Source: an uncultured Pelagibacteraceae bacterium (GTDB lineage: Bacteria > Pseudomonadota > Alphaproteobacteria > Pelagibacterales > Pelagibacteraceae). Taken from it: 64,000 nt of DNA. Every line of letters starts with the position of its first letter. Position 1 is the first letter of the stretch. The translations under genes were made by a program, and so were the position numbers. The DNA is taken from NCBI GenBank assembly GCA_902604305.1, contig CACKXS010000001.1, positions 43,107 through 107,106 of the forward strand, read 5' to 3'. Positions 17,710 to 26,818 of this stretch are shown in pieces. The notes under the pieces were generated by a model. The model ran no database searches. It saw nothing but the letters and a program-made list of their open reading frames with translations, and was not told the DNA's origin.

Positions 17710-19947
17710 ATGAAAATATTATTTAAATCATTGCTATTATTATTGCTTTTATCAGTTTCTGTTTATTCTGAAATAATAAAAAAAATTGAAGTTACTGGGA
17801 ATCAAAGAATTTCTTCGGAAACAATTAAAGTATTTTCGGGAATTAAAGTTAATACAGAAATTGATTTAGAAGATTTAAATGGAATTATTAAAAATTTATA
17901 CAAAACTAATTATTTCGAAAATGTTAGTTTAGATATAAATAATAATGTTTTAAATATTCAGGTAAAGGAAAATCCAATTATACAATCTGTAGTAATAGAT
18001 GGTGTAAAAAATAAAAGAATTCTAAAAGTTTTAAATGAAATAATTGAACTAAAAGAAAAAACTTCATTTGTTAAAATTAAAATTAAGAAAGACGAATCAA
18101 AAATTACAAATGTTTTAAGAACGAATGGATTTTATTTTTCTAAAGTTACTTCTAAAATTAAAACCAATGAAAACAATACAATTGATTTAATTTTTGATAT
18201 TCAGCTAGGTAAAAGAGCTCATATTAAAAAAATTACATTTATTGGAGATAAAAAAATCAAAGATCGAAAGTTGAGAAGCATTATAGTTTCAGAAGAATCT
18301 AAATTCTGGAAATTTATAAGCAGAAAAAAATATTTAGATATATCAAGAATTAATCTAGATGAAAGATTGTTATTTAATTATTATAAAAACAAAGGTTTTT
18401 ACAATGTTTCAATTGAAAGTTCTTCTGCAAAAATAATTAATGAAAAGGACTTTGAATTAATTTTTAATATTAACGCTGGAGAAAAGTTTTATTTTAGAAA
18501 TTTTGATTTAAAAATACCCAATGATTATTCAATTAAAAGTTTTCAAAATATAATTGATGTTCAAAATAAATTAAAAGGTAAAGTATATTCATACCAAAAA
18601 ATTGAAGAAATTTTAGATGAAATTGATGAAATAGCTTTAAAAAAAGAGTTTGAATTTATAAATGCAAAATTCTCTGAAACTATTAAAGATGGTAATAAAA
18701 TTGATTTAGCTATTAAAATAGAAGAATCTGAAAAGTTTTATATAGAAAAAATTAATATTTATGGAAACTATATTACTAATGAAAATGTATTAAGAAACTC
18801 CTTAATTGTAGACGAAGGTGACGCTTTTAATAAAATTTTAATTAATAAATCGATTAATAATATAAAAGGAAAAAGAATATTTAGTAATGTAAATTATAAA
18901 CTTAAAGATGGCTCTGCGGATAAATTAAAAGAAATCGACATAAATGTAGATGAACAGCCAACAGGAGAGATTTTTGCTGGTGCTGGTACTGGTACTAGTG
19001 GATCTACTGTGTCATTAGGAGTTAAGGAAAACAATTATTTAGGTAGTGGGATAAAACTTGATACAAATTTATCATTTAGTGACAATGCTTTGTTAGGAAA
19101 ATTCTCTGTAAATAATCCAAATTTTAATAATTCAGATAAAAGTTTAATAACTAGTGTAGAAGCGTCACAAGTTGATAGAATGACAACATTTGGGTATAAA
19201 ACGAGCAAAACCGGCTTTGATATTGGTACATCATTTGAACAGTATAATGATATATATTTCTCACCTTCTATAGAAAGTTATTTAGAAACTCTAAAAACGA
19301 CAGCTAGTGCTTCAGATAGCATGAAGAAGCAGAAAGGAGATTATTTTGATACTAGCTTCAATTATGGTTTGACTTTAAATAAATTAGATCAAAACTTTCA
19401 ACCAACATCAGGATTTTCTAGTTCATTTTACCAATCCATACCATTGTATACTGATGATTGGAGTCTTAATAATCAATTTAAATATTCTAAATATTATTCA
19501 CCAAATGATAGCGCAATAATATCAATTAAATTTTTAGCTGCGTCTATAAATTCACTATCAGGAGAAGATGTTAGAATTTCTAAAAGAATATATTTACCCA
19601 GCAAAAGAATGAGAGGATTTGAATCAGGAAAAATAGGTCCAATTGATGGAGATGACTTTATAGGAGGTAATTATGCTTCTGCTTTAAACTTAGCAACTAC
19701 TTTGCCAGGATTATTATCAGACCTTGAGGATGTGGATTTCAGCCTTTTCTTCGATGCTGGAAATGTTTGGGGTGTAGATTATAGTGATACAATAAGCTCT
19801 AATAGTAAAATTAGAAGTTCTACTGGATTAGGAATAGATTGGTTAACACCAATCGGACCTTTAAGCTTTTCTTTCTCTAAAGCAATTAGCAAAGCTGATT
19901 CCGATGTGACAGAAAATTTCAGATTTGACTTAGGTACAACTTTTTAA
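17710..19947 (+). CDS. bamA: outer membrane protein assembly factor BamA
   Basis: Omp85-family core of the machinery that inserts beta-barrel proteins in the outer membrane. A signal peptide spans residues 1-20 (MKILFKSLLLLLLLSVSVYS). POTRA-type repeats run from about residue 21 to 415, each with the pattern of predicted beta-alpha-alpha-beta-beta units. The barrel follows, with the conserved loop-6 motif as MRGFESGKIGP near 638 and a C-terminal phenylalanine in RFDLGTTF, the usual outer-membrane targeting end. Length 745 aa. It is followed with a one-base overlap by skp, whose product is a chaperone for the same pathway. Confidence 0.96.
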   Translation: MKILFKSLLLLLLLSVSVYSEIIKKIEVTGNQRISSETIKVFSGIKVNTEIDLEDLNGIIKNLYKTNYFENVSLDINNNVLNIQVKENPIIQSVVIDGVKNKRILKVLNEIIELKEKTSFVKIKIKKDESKITNVLRTNGFYFSKVTSKIKTNENNTIDLIFDIQLGKRAHIKKITFIGDKKIKDRKLRSIIVSEESKFWKFISRKKYLDISRINLDERLLFNYYKNKGFYNVSIESSSAKIINEKDFELIFNINAGEKFYFRNFDLKIPNDYSIKSFQNIIDVQNKLKGKVYSYQKIEEILDEIDEIALKKEFEFINAKFSETIKDGNKIDLAIKIEESEKFYIEKINIYGNYITNENVLRNSLIVDEGDAFNKILINKSINNIKGKRIFSNVNYKLKDGSADKLKEIDINVDEQPTGEIFAGAGTGTSGSTVSLGVKENNYLGSGIKLDTNLSFSDNALLGKFSVNNPNFNNSDKSLITSVEASQVDRMTTFGYKTSKTGFDIGTSFEQYNDIYFSPSIESYLETLKTTASASDSMKKQKGDYFDTSFNYGLTLNKLDQNFQPTSGFSSSFYQSIPLYTDDWSLNNQFKYSKYYSPNDSAIISIKFLAASINSLSGEDVRISKRIYLPSKRMRGFESGKIGPIDGDDFIGGNYASALNLATTLPGLLSDLEDVDFSLFFDAGNVWGVDYSDTISSNSKIRSSTGLGIDWLTPIGPLSFSFSKAISKADSDVTENFRFDLGTTF

Positions 19948-20462
19948 TGAAAAAATATTATTTTTTATTTTTTTTTTTATTTTTTTTAAATAAATCTTTT
20001 GCTGAAGAAAAAATTGTTTATCTAGATGTTAATTTTTTATTGTCAAAATCTGAAGCTGGAATATATATTAACAATGAACTAAAAAAAATTAATGATAAAA
20101 ACATTGAAGAATATAAAAAAATTGAAAATTCGTTAAAATCTGAAGAAGAAAAACTTTTAAAACAAAAAAATATATTAAAAGAAAATGAATTTAACGATAA
20201 AGCAAATAAATTAAGAGAAAAATATAAATCGTATCAAATATTACAAAATACTAAAAATAATGATTTAAAAAAAATAAGAGATGATTCAGGAAACCAAATT
20301 TTGAAAGTTATAAATGAAATTTTAGCAGAATATTCTACAAAAAATAAAATTTCATTAGTTATTAAAAAAAAAAATGTAGTAATCGGAAAAACTGAATTAG
20401 ATATTACAAAAAATATTTTAGATTTATTAAATAATAAAATTAAAAAAGTGGAGTTGAAATAA
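19947..20462 (+). CDS. skp: OmpH/Skp family periplasmic chaperone
   Basis: Periplasmic holdase that delivers unfolded outer-membrane proteins to BamA. A signal peptide covers residues 1-19, ending FAEE. YLDVNFLLSKSEAG is the typical first strand of the body domain. A long Lys/Glu-rich stretch from about 40 to 120 should form the coiled-coil tentacles, and the last 40 residues return to the body. At 171 aa the size fits. Sequence similarity in this family is low, so the call rests partly on position between bamA and fabZ. Confidence 0.85.
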   Translation: MKKYYFLFFFLFFLNKSFAEEKIVYLDVNFLLSKSEAGIYINNELKKINDKNIEEYKKIENSLKSEEEKLLKQKNILKENEFNDKANKLREKYKSYQILQNTKNNDLKKIRDDSGNQILKVINEILAEYSTKNKISLVIKKKNVVIGKTELDITKNILDLLNNKIKKVELK

Positions 20463-20911
20463 TGACTGACAAATTAAATAAAAATGAAATAGCTGAATTA
20501 TTGCCACATAGGGAACCTATGTTATTAATTGATGAATTAGTTAATATTAAAAAACTATTTTCTGCTACAGCAATTGTAAACGTAAAAAAAAATAGCTTTT
20601 ATGTGCAAGGACATTTTCCTGGAAATCCAGTTATGCCGGGAGTTCTTATAGTTGAGGCCTTTGGTCAAGCAGCTGCTGCTTTAACTGCCGCTGGTATCGA
20701 TAAGAAAGAATATGAAAACAAATTAGTTTTTTTGATGAATGTTGAAAAAGCTAGATTTAGAAATCCAGTAATACCTGATTGTAAATTGGAATTAAATATT
20801 GAAGCTATCAGATCCCATGGAAGAGTTTGGAAATATAAAGGTGAAGCTTTTGTAGATGGAAAAAAAATGGCCGATGCACAGTGGTCAGCAACTATTGTTG
20901 ATAGGAAATAA
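20462..20911 (+). CDS. fabZ: 3-hydroxyacyl-[acyl-carrier-protein] dehydratase FabZ
   Basis: Dehydrates 3-hydroxyacyl-ACP in fatty acid elongation; it competes with lipid A synthesis for 3-hydroxymyristoyl-ACP, which fits its place here. The hot-dog fold core is visible: PHREPMLLIDEL near 17, then the catalytic stretch GHFPGNPVMPGVLIVEA with His and Glu. Length 149 aa. It precedes lpxD, whereas the common proteobacterial order is lpxD-fabZ-lpxA. Confidence 0.97.
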   Translation: MTDKLNKNEIAELLPHREPMLLIDELVNIKKLFSATAIVNVKKNSFYVQGHFPGNPVMPGVLIVEAFGQAAAALTAAGIDKKEYENKLVFLMNVEKARFRNPVIPDCKLELNIEAIRSHGRVWKYKGEAFVDGKKMADAQWSATIVDRK

Positions 20912-20940
20912 TTAGCAATAAATCTTGATAAGTAATTAGT

Positions 20941-21945
20941 TTGAGCTTTGATATTAACTCATTAATGAATAATCCTTTTTATAAAAACAAAGGTCCTTTT
21001 AAAATTGACAAATTATTGAAGCTGTCAGGAATAAAAAGTTTTACTAATTTAAAAAATAAAAAAATTCATGATATTAAAGATTTGGCAACATCTACATCTA
21101 AGGATATTACTTTTTTTCACTCAAAAAAATATTTTAATCTTGCATTTAAAACAAACGCTCTTTTTTGTATAACTACAGAGTCTTTAAAAAATTATTTGCC
21201 CGTTAAGTGTAATAAAATAATTGTTGATAATGTTTTAATTGCTACTGCAAAAATTACAAAAATATTTTATCCTGACTCAGTTACTGATGATTTTGATACG
21301 ACATCTAAAGAAATAAATAAAACCTCTTTTAAAAAAAAAGTTAAGTTTGGAAAAAATGTTTTAATTGGCAAAAACGTTAAAATAGGAAAAAACTGTTCTA
21401 TCGGACATAATTCTATTATTGAAAAAAATGTAGTAATTGGAAACAATTGTTCTATAGGTTCAAATGTAATTTTAAGAAACACTATAGTTAATAATAATGT
21501 TCATATTTTAGACGGATGTGTAATTGGAAAAAAAGGTTTTGGTTTTTTCCCAGATAAAAAAGAAAATTTTCGATATCCTCAAATCGGTGTAGTTATTATT
21601 GATGATAATGCTGAAATTGGTTGTGGCTCAACAATTGATCGTGGATCAATGTCCAATACTGTAATTGGAAAAAATACTTACTTAGATAATCAAATTCATA
21701 TAGCGCATAATGTAAAAATTGGAGATAATTGTATAATAGCTGGTCAAGTAGGATTTGCTGGAAGTTCTACTTTAGGAAACCACGTAATTATAGGTGGACA
21801 GGCTGGTGTTTCGGGTCATTTAAAAATTGGTAACAATGTTCAGATAGGTGGTGGAAGTGGTGTAATTAAAGATATACCAAATAATTCCAAAGTAATGGGT
21901 TATCCAGCTAAAAATTTAAAAAATTTTATAAGAGAAAATAAATGA
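20941..21945 (+). CDS. lpxD: UDP-3-O-acylglucosamine N-acyltransferase
   Basis: Third committed step of lipid A synthesis: transfers a hydroxyacyl chain to UDP-3-O-acylglucosamine. Residues 1-110 form the uridine-binding domain; from about 125 to 310 hexapeptide repeats of the (I/V)G-x4 type form the left-handed beta helix, with the catalytic histidine in HIAHNVKIG. The 334-aa reading uses TTG at 20941; an in-frame ATG at 20965 (MNNPFYKNKGPF) is an equally good start and would give 326 aa. Neither has a strong ribosome binding site. It overlaps lpxA by four bases. Confidence 0.94.
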   Translation: MSFDINSLMNNPFYKNKGPFKIDKLLKLSGIKSFTNLKNKKIHDIKDLATSTSKDITFFHSKKYFNLAFKTNALFCITTESLKNYLPVKCNKIIVDNVLIATAKITKIFYPDSVTDDFDTTSKEINKTSFKKKVKFGKNVLIGKNVKIGKNCSIGHNSIIEKNVVIGNNCSIGSNVILRNTIVNNNVHILDGCVIGKKGFGFFPDKKENFRYPQIGVVIIDDNAEIGCGSTIDRGSMSNTVIGKNTYLDNQIHIAHNVKIGDNCIIAGQVGFAGSSTLGNHVIIGGQAGVSGHLKIGNNVQIGGGSGVIKDIPNNSKVMGYPAKNLKNFIRENK

Positions 21946-22727
21946 TCCACAAAACAGCAGTAGTAGACAGTAAAGCTAAAATTTCAAGTTCGGTAAAAAT
22001 TGGAGCTTATTCTATAATTGGACCCAATGTTGAAATTGGAGATAATACTATAATTCATTCACAGGTAAATATTTCAGGAAACACCAAAATTGGAAATGGA
22101 AATAAAATTTATCCATTTGCAGCCATTGGAAATGATCCTCAAGATTTAAAATATAGTGGAGAAGAAACAAGACTAGTAATTGGAAATAATAACAAAATAA
22201 GAGAATATGTAACAATTCATCCAGGTACATCTGGCGGTGGTGAATTAACTAAAGTTGGAGATAATTGTCTTTTTATGATTTCATCTCATATAGCGCACGA
22301 TTGTAATGTGGGAAACAATGTAATTATAGCAAATAATGTTCCATTAGGTGGTCACGTAACTATTGAAAATAATGTAGTTATAGGAGGAAACTCTGCAGTT
22401 CAACAATTCACTAGAATCGGACAAATGGCAATGATTGGTGGTATGACAGGTGTTTTACATGATGTAATTCCATATGGATTATCAATAGGTAATAGAAATT
22501 ATCTGCAAGGTCTTAATTTAATTGGATTAAGAAGAGCTAATTTTGAAAACAAAGATATTTTAGGTCTTACAGAAGCATACAAAGAAATATTTGCTACAAA
22601 AAATCTTACAGAAAATTTAAATAAACTTAACGGTGAGTTTAAAGAAAACCCATTAGTAAAAAATGTTATTGAATTTATAACAAAGGACAAAAAAAGATCT
22701 ATTTGCACACCTTTTTCAAAGGAGTAA
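21942..22727 (+). CDS. lpxA: UDP-N-acetylglucosamine O-acyltransferase
   Basis: First step of lipid A synthesis, adding a 3-hydroxyacyl chain to UDP-GlcNAc. Starts IHKTAVVDSKAKISSSVKIG, a typical LpxA opening. Hexapeptide repeats occupy residues 1-185; the catalytic histidine is in SHIAHDCNVGNN near 118. The C-terminal helical part begins near 190 (NLIGLRRANF). Length 261 aa, as in the family. Overlaps lpxD by four bases; lpxI follows after one base. Confidence 0.97.
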   Translation: MIHKTAVVDSKAKISSSVKIGAYSIIGPNVEIGDNTIIHSQVNISGNTKIGNGNKIYPFAAIGNDPQDLKYSGEETRLVIGNNNKIREYVTIHPGTSGGGELTKVGDNCLFMISSHIAHDCNVGNNVIIANNVPLGGHVTIENNVVIGGNSAVQQFTRIGQMAMIGGMTGVLHDVIPYGLSIGNRNYLQGLNLIGLRRANFENKDILGLTEAYKEIFATKNLTENLNKLNGEFKENPLVKNVIEFITKDKKRSICTPFSKE

Positions 22728-22728
22728 G

Positions 22729-23523
22729 ATGATTGGCTTGATATTTGGAGAGACTAACTTTCCAATAGAAATTCTAAAAAAAGTAAAGAAAAAAAAAATA
22801 AATTATTTAATAATTGATTTATCTAAATCAAAAAAATTTAAAAATGACAAAAAATCATTTTCTGTTTCAATTGGAGAATTTGGTAAAATTATTAATATTT
22901 TAAAAGATAATAACTGTAAAAAAGTACTTTTTGCTGGCAAAGTCTCAAAACCAAACTTTTCAAAACTTAAATTAGATATAAAGGGCATTTATTATATGCC
23001 GAGAATAATAAAAGCCTCAAAAGTTGGTGATGCGGCTATATTAAAAGAAATTATTAACATATTGAAACAACAATCAATTAAAACAATAAGTTCAATATCA
23101 TTTAATCCTGAATTATCACTTAAAAAAGGAAACTATTCTAAAATAAAACCTAATAATGAAGATAAAAAAGATATTAAAAAAGCCATAGTTATCCTCAATA
23201 GATTAGGAAAGTATAACTTTAGTCAAGGAACAGTAGTTAGAAAGAATAAAGTTATAGCAATTGAGGGTAGAGATGGAACAGAAAAAATGCTTAAAAAATG
23301 TAAAAGTAAAAAATTTAGAAACAACGGTGTTTTAGTAAAATTTCCAAAGAAAAAACAAGATCTTAGAATTGATCTACCTACAGTAGGTTTGAAAACATTA
23401 CAACATTGCAGAATGGCCGGTCTTAAAGGAATAGTACTAAAGAACAAACAGAATGTATTTTTAGATAAATACAAATGCATAAATTGGGCAAACAAAAATA
23501 AAATGTTTATTACAGTAAAATGA
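22729..23523 (+). CDS. lpxI: UDP-2,3-diacylglucosamine pyrophosphatase LpxI
   Basis: Fourth lipid A step, in the form used by alphaproteobacteria in place of LpxH (family formerly DUF1009). Family segments seen are GEFGKIINILKDNNCKKV near 50, FAGKVSKPN, the central GTVVRKNKVIAIEGRDGTE near 165-180, and LVKFPKKKQDLRIDLPTVG. Length 264 aa. A good ribosome binding site, AAGGAG, lies about 5 bp before the ATG. Sits between lpxA and lpxB, the standard place for lpxI, and overlaps lpxB by four bases. Confidence 0.95.
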   Translation: MIGLIFGETNFPIEILKKVKKKKINYLIIDLSKSKKFKNDKKSFSVSIGEFGKIINILKDNNCKKVLFAGKVSKPNFSKLKLDIKGIYYMPRIIKASKVGDAAILKEIINILKQQSIKTISSISFNPELSLKKGNYSKIKPNNEDKKDIKKAIVILNRLGKYNFSQGTVVRKNKVIAIEGRDGTEKMLKKCKSKKFRNNGVLVKFPKKKQDLRIDLPTVGLKTLQHCRMAGLKGIVLKNKQNVFLDKYKCINWANKNKMFITVK

Positions 23524-24656
23524 AAAAAATATTTATACTTACTGGGGAACCATCTGGGGATAAATTAGCATCAACTGTTATTTCTAAATTAAAACAAAAT
23601 AATTCAGATATTGAATATTCTTGCGTTGGTGGAACACATTTAAATTCTTTAGGCATAAAATCGATATATGACCTAAATGAAATTACGTATATAGGTTTCA
23701 CAAGTGTTTTGTTTAATATATTTAAAATAAAAAAAAAAATTAACGAAACTGTAAATAAAATAATTGAGTTCAAACCAGATATTTTATTTAGCGTTGATAG
23801 TCCTGACTTCACTCTAAGAGTTGTCGAAAAAGTTAAGAAAATCAACCCTAATATAAAAACAATACATTATGTTGCTCCTCAAGTGTGGGTTTGGAGAGAG
23901 GGCAGAGTAAAAAAATTTAAAAAATTTTTAGATCACATTCTTTTATTATTTAATTTTGAAAAAAAATATTTTGACAAAGAAAATATTAATAACACATTTG
24001 TAGGACACCCTTTACTTGAAAAAAGTATTAAATCAAAAACTGATTTATCAAATTTAATTCCAAAAGATAAAAAAATTATATCATTATTTGCAGGAAGTAG
24101 ATCATCTGAAACCTCTGTACTCTTGCCAATTTTATTGGATTTTATAAAACTTATGAATGATAAATTTAATGATTATTTGTTTGTATTTCATGCAACTGAA
24201 GAAAATAAAAATTATATTAATGATAATGTTAAAATAACTAACTCAGATAACATTCAGGTAATTTCCGATGAAAATATTAAATCACAAATATTATCAAGAT
24301 CTGTATTTGCAGTTTCTAAATCTGGTACAGTTTCACTGGAAATTTGTAATGCAAGAATTCCATCTATTATTATTTATAAAATGAATTTTTTAAATTTCAT
24401 GATTGTTAAATTTTTAGTAAAAGTCCAATATGCTAATATTATCAATATAATTAATAATAAAGAAGTTATTCCAGAACTTATTCAAAATGAATGTAACCCA
24501 AAAGAAATTTTTAAATCAGTTGTTTATTTTTTAAAAAATCCAACTCTCATGGACAAACAAATTAATGATTTTAGTTTTACTTTAAGCGAAATTAAATCAA
24601 AAACTTCATCTACAGATGAAGCTGCGTCAGTTTTATCAAGCTATCTTACTTCCTAA
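23520..24656 (+). CDS. lpxB: lipid-A-disaccharide synthase
   Basis: Glycosyltransferase joining lipid X and UDP-2,3-diacylglucosamine. Opens with IFILTGEPSGDKLAS, the LpxB signature; later DSPDFTLRVVEKVKK, HYVAPQVWVWREGRVKKF and FVGHPLLE are characteristic, and the nucleotide-binding half has FAGSRSSET and AVSKSGTVSLEI. Length 378 aa. The last 21 bp overlap the 3' end of gltX on the other strand. With lpxD, lpxA and lpxI it accounts for most of the early lipid A pathway; lpxC and lpxK are not in the window. Confidence 0.96.
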   Translation: MKKIFILTGEPSGDKLASTVISKLKQNNSDIEYSCVGGTHLNSLGIKSIYDLNEITYIGFTSVLFNIFKIKKKINETVNKIIEFKPDILFSVDSPDFTLRVVEKVKKINPNIKTIHYVAPQVWVWREGRVKKFKKFLDHILLLFNFEKKYFDKENINNTFVGHPLLEKSIKSKTDLSNLIPKDKKIISLFAGSRSSETSVLLPILLDFIKLMNDKFNDYLFVFHATEENKNYINDNVKITNSDNIQVISDENIKSQILSRSVFAVSKSGTVSLEICNARIPSIIIYKMNFLNFMIVKFLVKVQYANIINIINNKEVIPELIQNECNPKEIFKSVVYFLKNPTLMDKQINDFSFTLSEIKSKTSSTDEAASVLSSYLTS

Positions 24657-26033
24657 TCTTTTTAAGACTTCGTCTTTATCAAGAGATATAATTATATCAT
24701 AAATTCCAGGTCCAAATTTTGATCCTGTTAAAAATATTCTGAGTGGTTGTCCAACTCCTTTAAAGTTTGTTTCGTTTGTTTTTATGAGATCATTAATAAT
24801 TGGCTCTAAGTTTTCTTTGTTTAATTTATCTATATTTGAAATACTATTTGAAAATTCTGATACTATTTTTTTTGCTTTATCATCAATTAATTTAATGTCA
24901 TCTTTGTTAATAGTAACTTTATCTTGAATTATATATTTAGAATTTTTGTATATATCCTCTAAAGTTTTAGCTTTGTTCTTAAGAAACGGTAATGAAGATT
25001 TAATTTTATCTCCTTTTTCATTAGGTATTTTTTCCTGATAAATTTCGCAGTATTCTGTTAATTTTTTGAAAAGATCATTTTCATCAATATTTTTAATGTA
25101 ATGTTCATTCATAGATAATATACGGCTCATATCGAGTTTTGATGGAGATTTACCTATTCCTTCTAAATTAAAGTGTTGAATACTCTCTTCTACAGTAAAT
25201 ATTTCTTTATCTTTAAATGACCATCCCAACCTTAGAAGATAGTTTCTCAATGCCTCTGGCATTATTCCAATTTTTGAATAATCGTCTAATGTTGATGCTT
25301 TATCCCTTTTAGAAAGCTTTTTGCCTTCGTTTGTATGTATTAAAGGTATATGAGCGAAAGAGGGGATTTCCCACTTCATAGCCAAATAAATCTGCATTTG
25401 TTTAAAGGTATTAATTTTATGATCATCTCCTCGGATTATATGTGTAATATTCATTTGATGATCATCAACTGATGCAGATAAATTATAAGTTGGAGATCCA
25501 TCATTTCTCAATATTATGAAATCTTCTATAGTGTTATTTTCTATTTGAATATCACCTTGAACTAAATCTTTTAATATAGTGGATCCATCAATCTTACTTT
25601 TAAATCTTATTGTTGGTTTTATATCTTTTGGAGCATCATTTTCACTTTTGTCTCTCCATTTTCTATCATAAATGTAAGGAATTTTTTTTTGTTTTGCTCT
25701 ACTTTTTTGTTCTTCTATTTCTTCATTTGAACAATAACATTTATAAGCATGACCATTTTTTAATAGCTCATTAGCAACTTTAATATGATCATCTATTTTT
25801 TTTGATTGTATATATTCATTCCCATCTTGTTCAATTCCTATCCATTTAAGAGATTGTATTATTTGATTTTTGTATTCATCCTTTGATCTTTCTTTATCTG
25901 TATCTTCAATTCTCAAAAAAAAAGATCCTTTCTTATTTTTTGAAAATAACCAATTAAATAATGCAGTTCTCACACCACCTATATGTAGAGGCCCAGTTGG
26001 AGATGGAGCAAATCTTGTTGCTACTTTAGACAT
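24636..26033 (-). CDS. gltX: glutamyl-tRNA synthetase
   Basis: Class I aminoacyl-tRNA synthetase. The HIGH element is RFAPSPTGPLHIGGVRTALF near residues 7-26, and the KMSKS loop reads KKLSKRDKA near 240. FFLRIEDTDKERS is the usual Glu-binding region. The anticodon-binding helical domain fills the C-terminal 150 residues. Length 465 aa. It converges on lpxB with a 21-bp overlap, and lies 20 bp downstream of lexA on the same strand, so it may share lexA transcription. Many alphaproteobacteria have two GluRS paralogues, and one may also charge tRNA-Gln. Confidence 0.95.
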   Translation of the reverse strand: MSKVATRFAPSPTGPLHIGGVRTALFNWLFSKNKKGSFFLRIEDTDKERSKDEYKNQIIQSLKWIGIEQDGNEYIQSKKIDDHIKVANELLKNGHAYKCYCSNEEIEEQKSRAKQKKIPYIYDRKWRDKSENDAPKDIKPTIRFKSKIDGSTILKDLVQGDIQIENNTIEDFIILRNDGSPTYNLSASVDDHQMNITHIIRGDDHKINTFKQMQIYLAMKWEIPSFAHIPLIHTNEGKKLSKRDKASTLDDYSKIGIMPEALRNYLLRLGWSFKDKEIFTVEESIQHFNLEGIGKSPSKLDMSRILSMNEHYIKNIDENDLFKKLTEYCEIYQEKIPNEKGDKIKSSLPFLKNKAKTLEDIYKNSKYIIQDKVTINKDDIKLIDDKAKKIVSEFSNSISNIDKLNKENLEPIINDLIKTNETNFKGVGQPLRIFLTGSKFGPGIYDIIISLDKDEVLKRLGSKIA

Positions 26034-26052
26034 TAATGATGTTTAGACTATT

Positions 26053-26733
26053 TTAATGAAAGTTTCTATATAAAGATACCAGAACCCCTTGAACTTTTAC
26101 TCTGTCAGGACCAAAAATTTTAGTTTCATAATTTCTATTAGCACTTTCAAGAGCAACAGTTTTTCCTTTTCTTCTTAATCTTTTTAACATTGCTTCGTGA
26201 TCATCAATTAAAGCTACTACGATTTTTCCATTTTCTGCAGTGTCAGTCTTTTTGATTATAACTGTATCACCATCGTTTATGCCAGCCTCAATCATCGAAT
26301 CTCCACTTACTTTTAAACCAAAAAATTCACCATTTTTTTCAATGTTTTCAGGTAGTGGAATTCTAGTTACTTCGTTTTGAATAGCTTCTATTGGAGTACC
26401 TGCAGCAATACTTCCAAGAACAGGTATATCTTTATCTTTATTTGATAAATTACTATCATCAAGACCCCCTTTTATAACACTTGGAGAAAATGAATTGTAA
26501 ATATCATTTGCTGAGGCGGTTTCAGGAAGTTTAATAACTTCTAAAGCTCTTGCTTTATGAGCCAGTCTTTTTATAAAACCTCTTTCTTCCAAAGCGCTTA
26601 TCAATCTATGTATTCCTGATTTTGATTTAAGATTTAATGAATGTTTCATTTCTTCATAGGAAGGTGACACACCAGAAGATCTCAACTTCTTGTTGATAAA
26701 TAAAAGTAGGTTTTTTTGTTTTTTAGTTAGCAT
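26053..26733 (-). CDS. lexA: LexA repressor
   Basis: Repressor of the SOS DNA-damage response that self-cleaves when RecA is active. An N-terminal winged helix-turn-helix (1-65, [17 protein letters not shown]) is followed by the cleavage site Ala-Gly in [10 protein letters not shown], the nucleophile Ser in SGDSMIEAG, and the catalytic Lys in [11 protein letters not shown]. The start ATG at 26733 gives 226 aa and the conserved LexA opening; an in-frame ATG six codons upstream (26751) would sit 5 bp from the SOS box and leave no room for a ribosome binding site. The gene has its own operator, so it is autoregulated. Confidence 0.95.
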   Translation of the reverse strand: MLTKKQKNLLLFINKKLRSSGVSPSYEEMKHSLNLKSKSGIHRLISALEERGFIKRLAHKARALEVIKLPETASANDIYNSFSPSVIKGGLDDSNLSNKDKDIPVLGSIAAGTPIEAIQNEVTRIPLPENIEKNGEFFGLKVSGDSMIEAGINDGDTVIIKKTDTAENGKIVVALIDDHEAMLKRLRRKGKTVALESANRNYETKIFGPDRVKVQGVLVSLYRNFH

Positions 26734-26755
26734 AGAACAAATTAAGTACATAGAT

Positions 26756-26770
26756 GTTCTATAAAAGTTC
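26756..26770 (-). promoter_or_regulatory. SOS box (LexA operator) before lexA
   Basis: The plus strand reads GTTC-N7-GTTC exactly (GTTC at 26756-26759 and 26767-26770), which on the gene strand is GAAC-N7-GAAC. This direct repeat is the known LexA recognition sequence of alphaproteobacteria. It ends 23 bp upstream of the lexA start at 26733. No other perfect copy was noticed near other genes in the window. Confidence 0.9.
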
Positions 26771-26818
26771 TACTAAATTAACAATAGCTTAAAAGTAAGC
26801 AAAATTGAGGTTTTTTTA

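Noticed and set aside
26734-26751. Longer lexA starting at 26751
   Set aside because: The extra six residues are not in the LexA family and that start would leave only 4 bp between the SOS box and the ATG.
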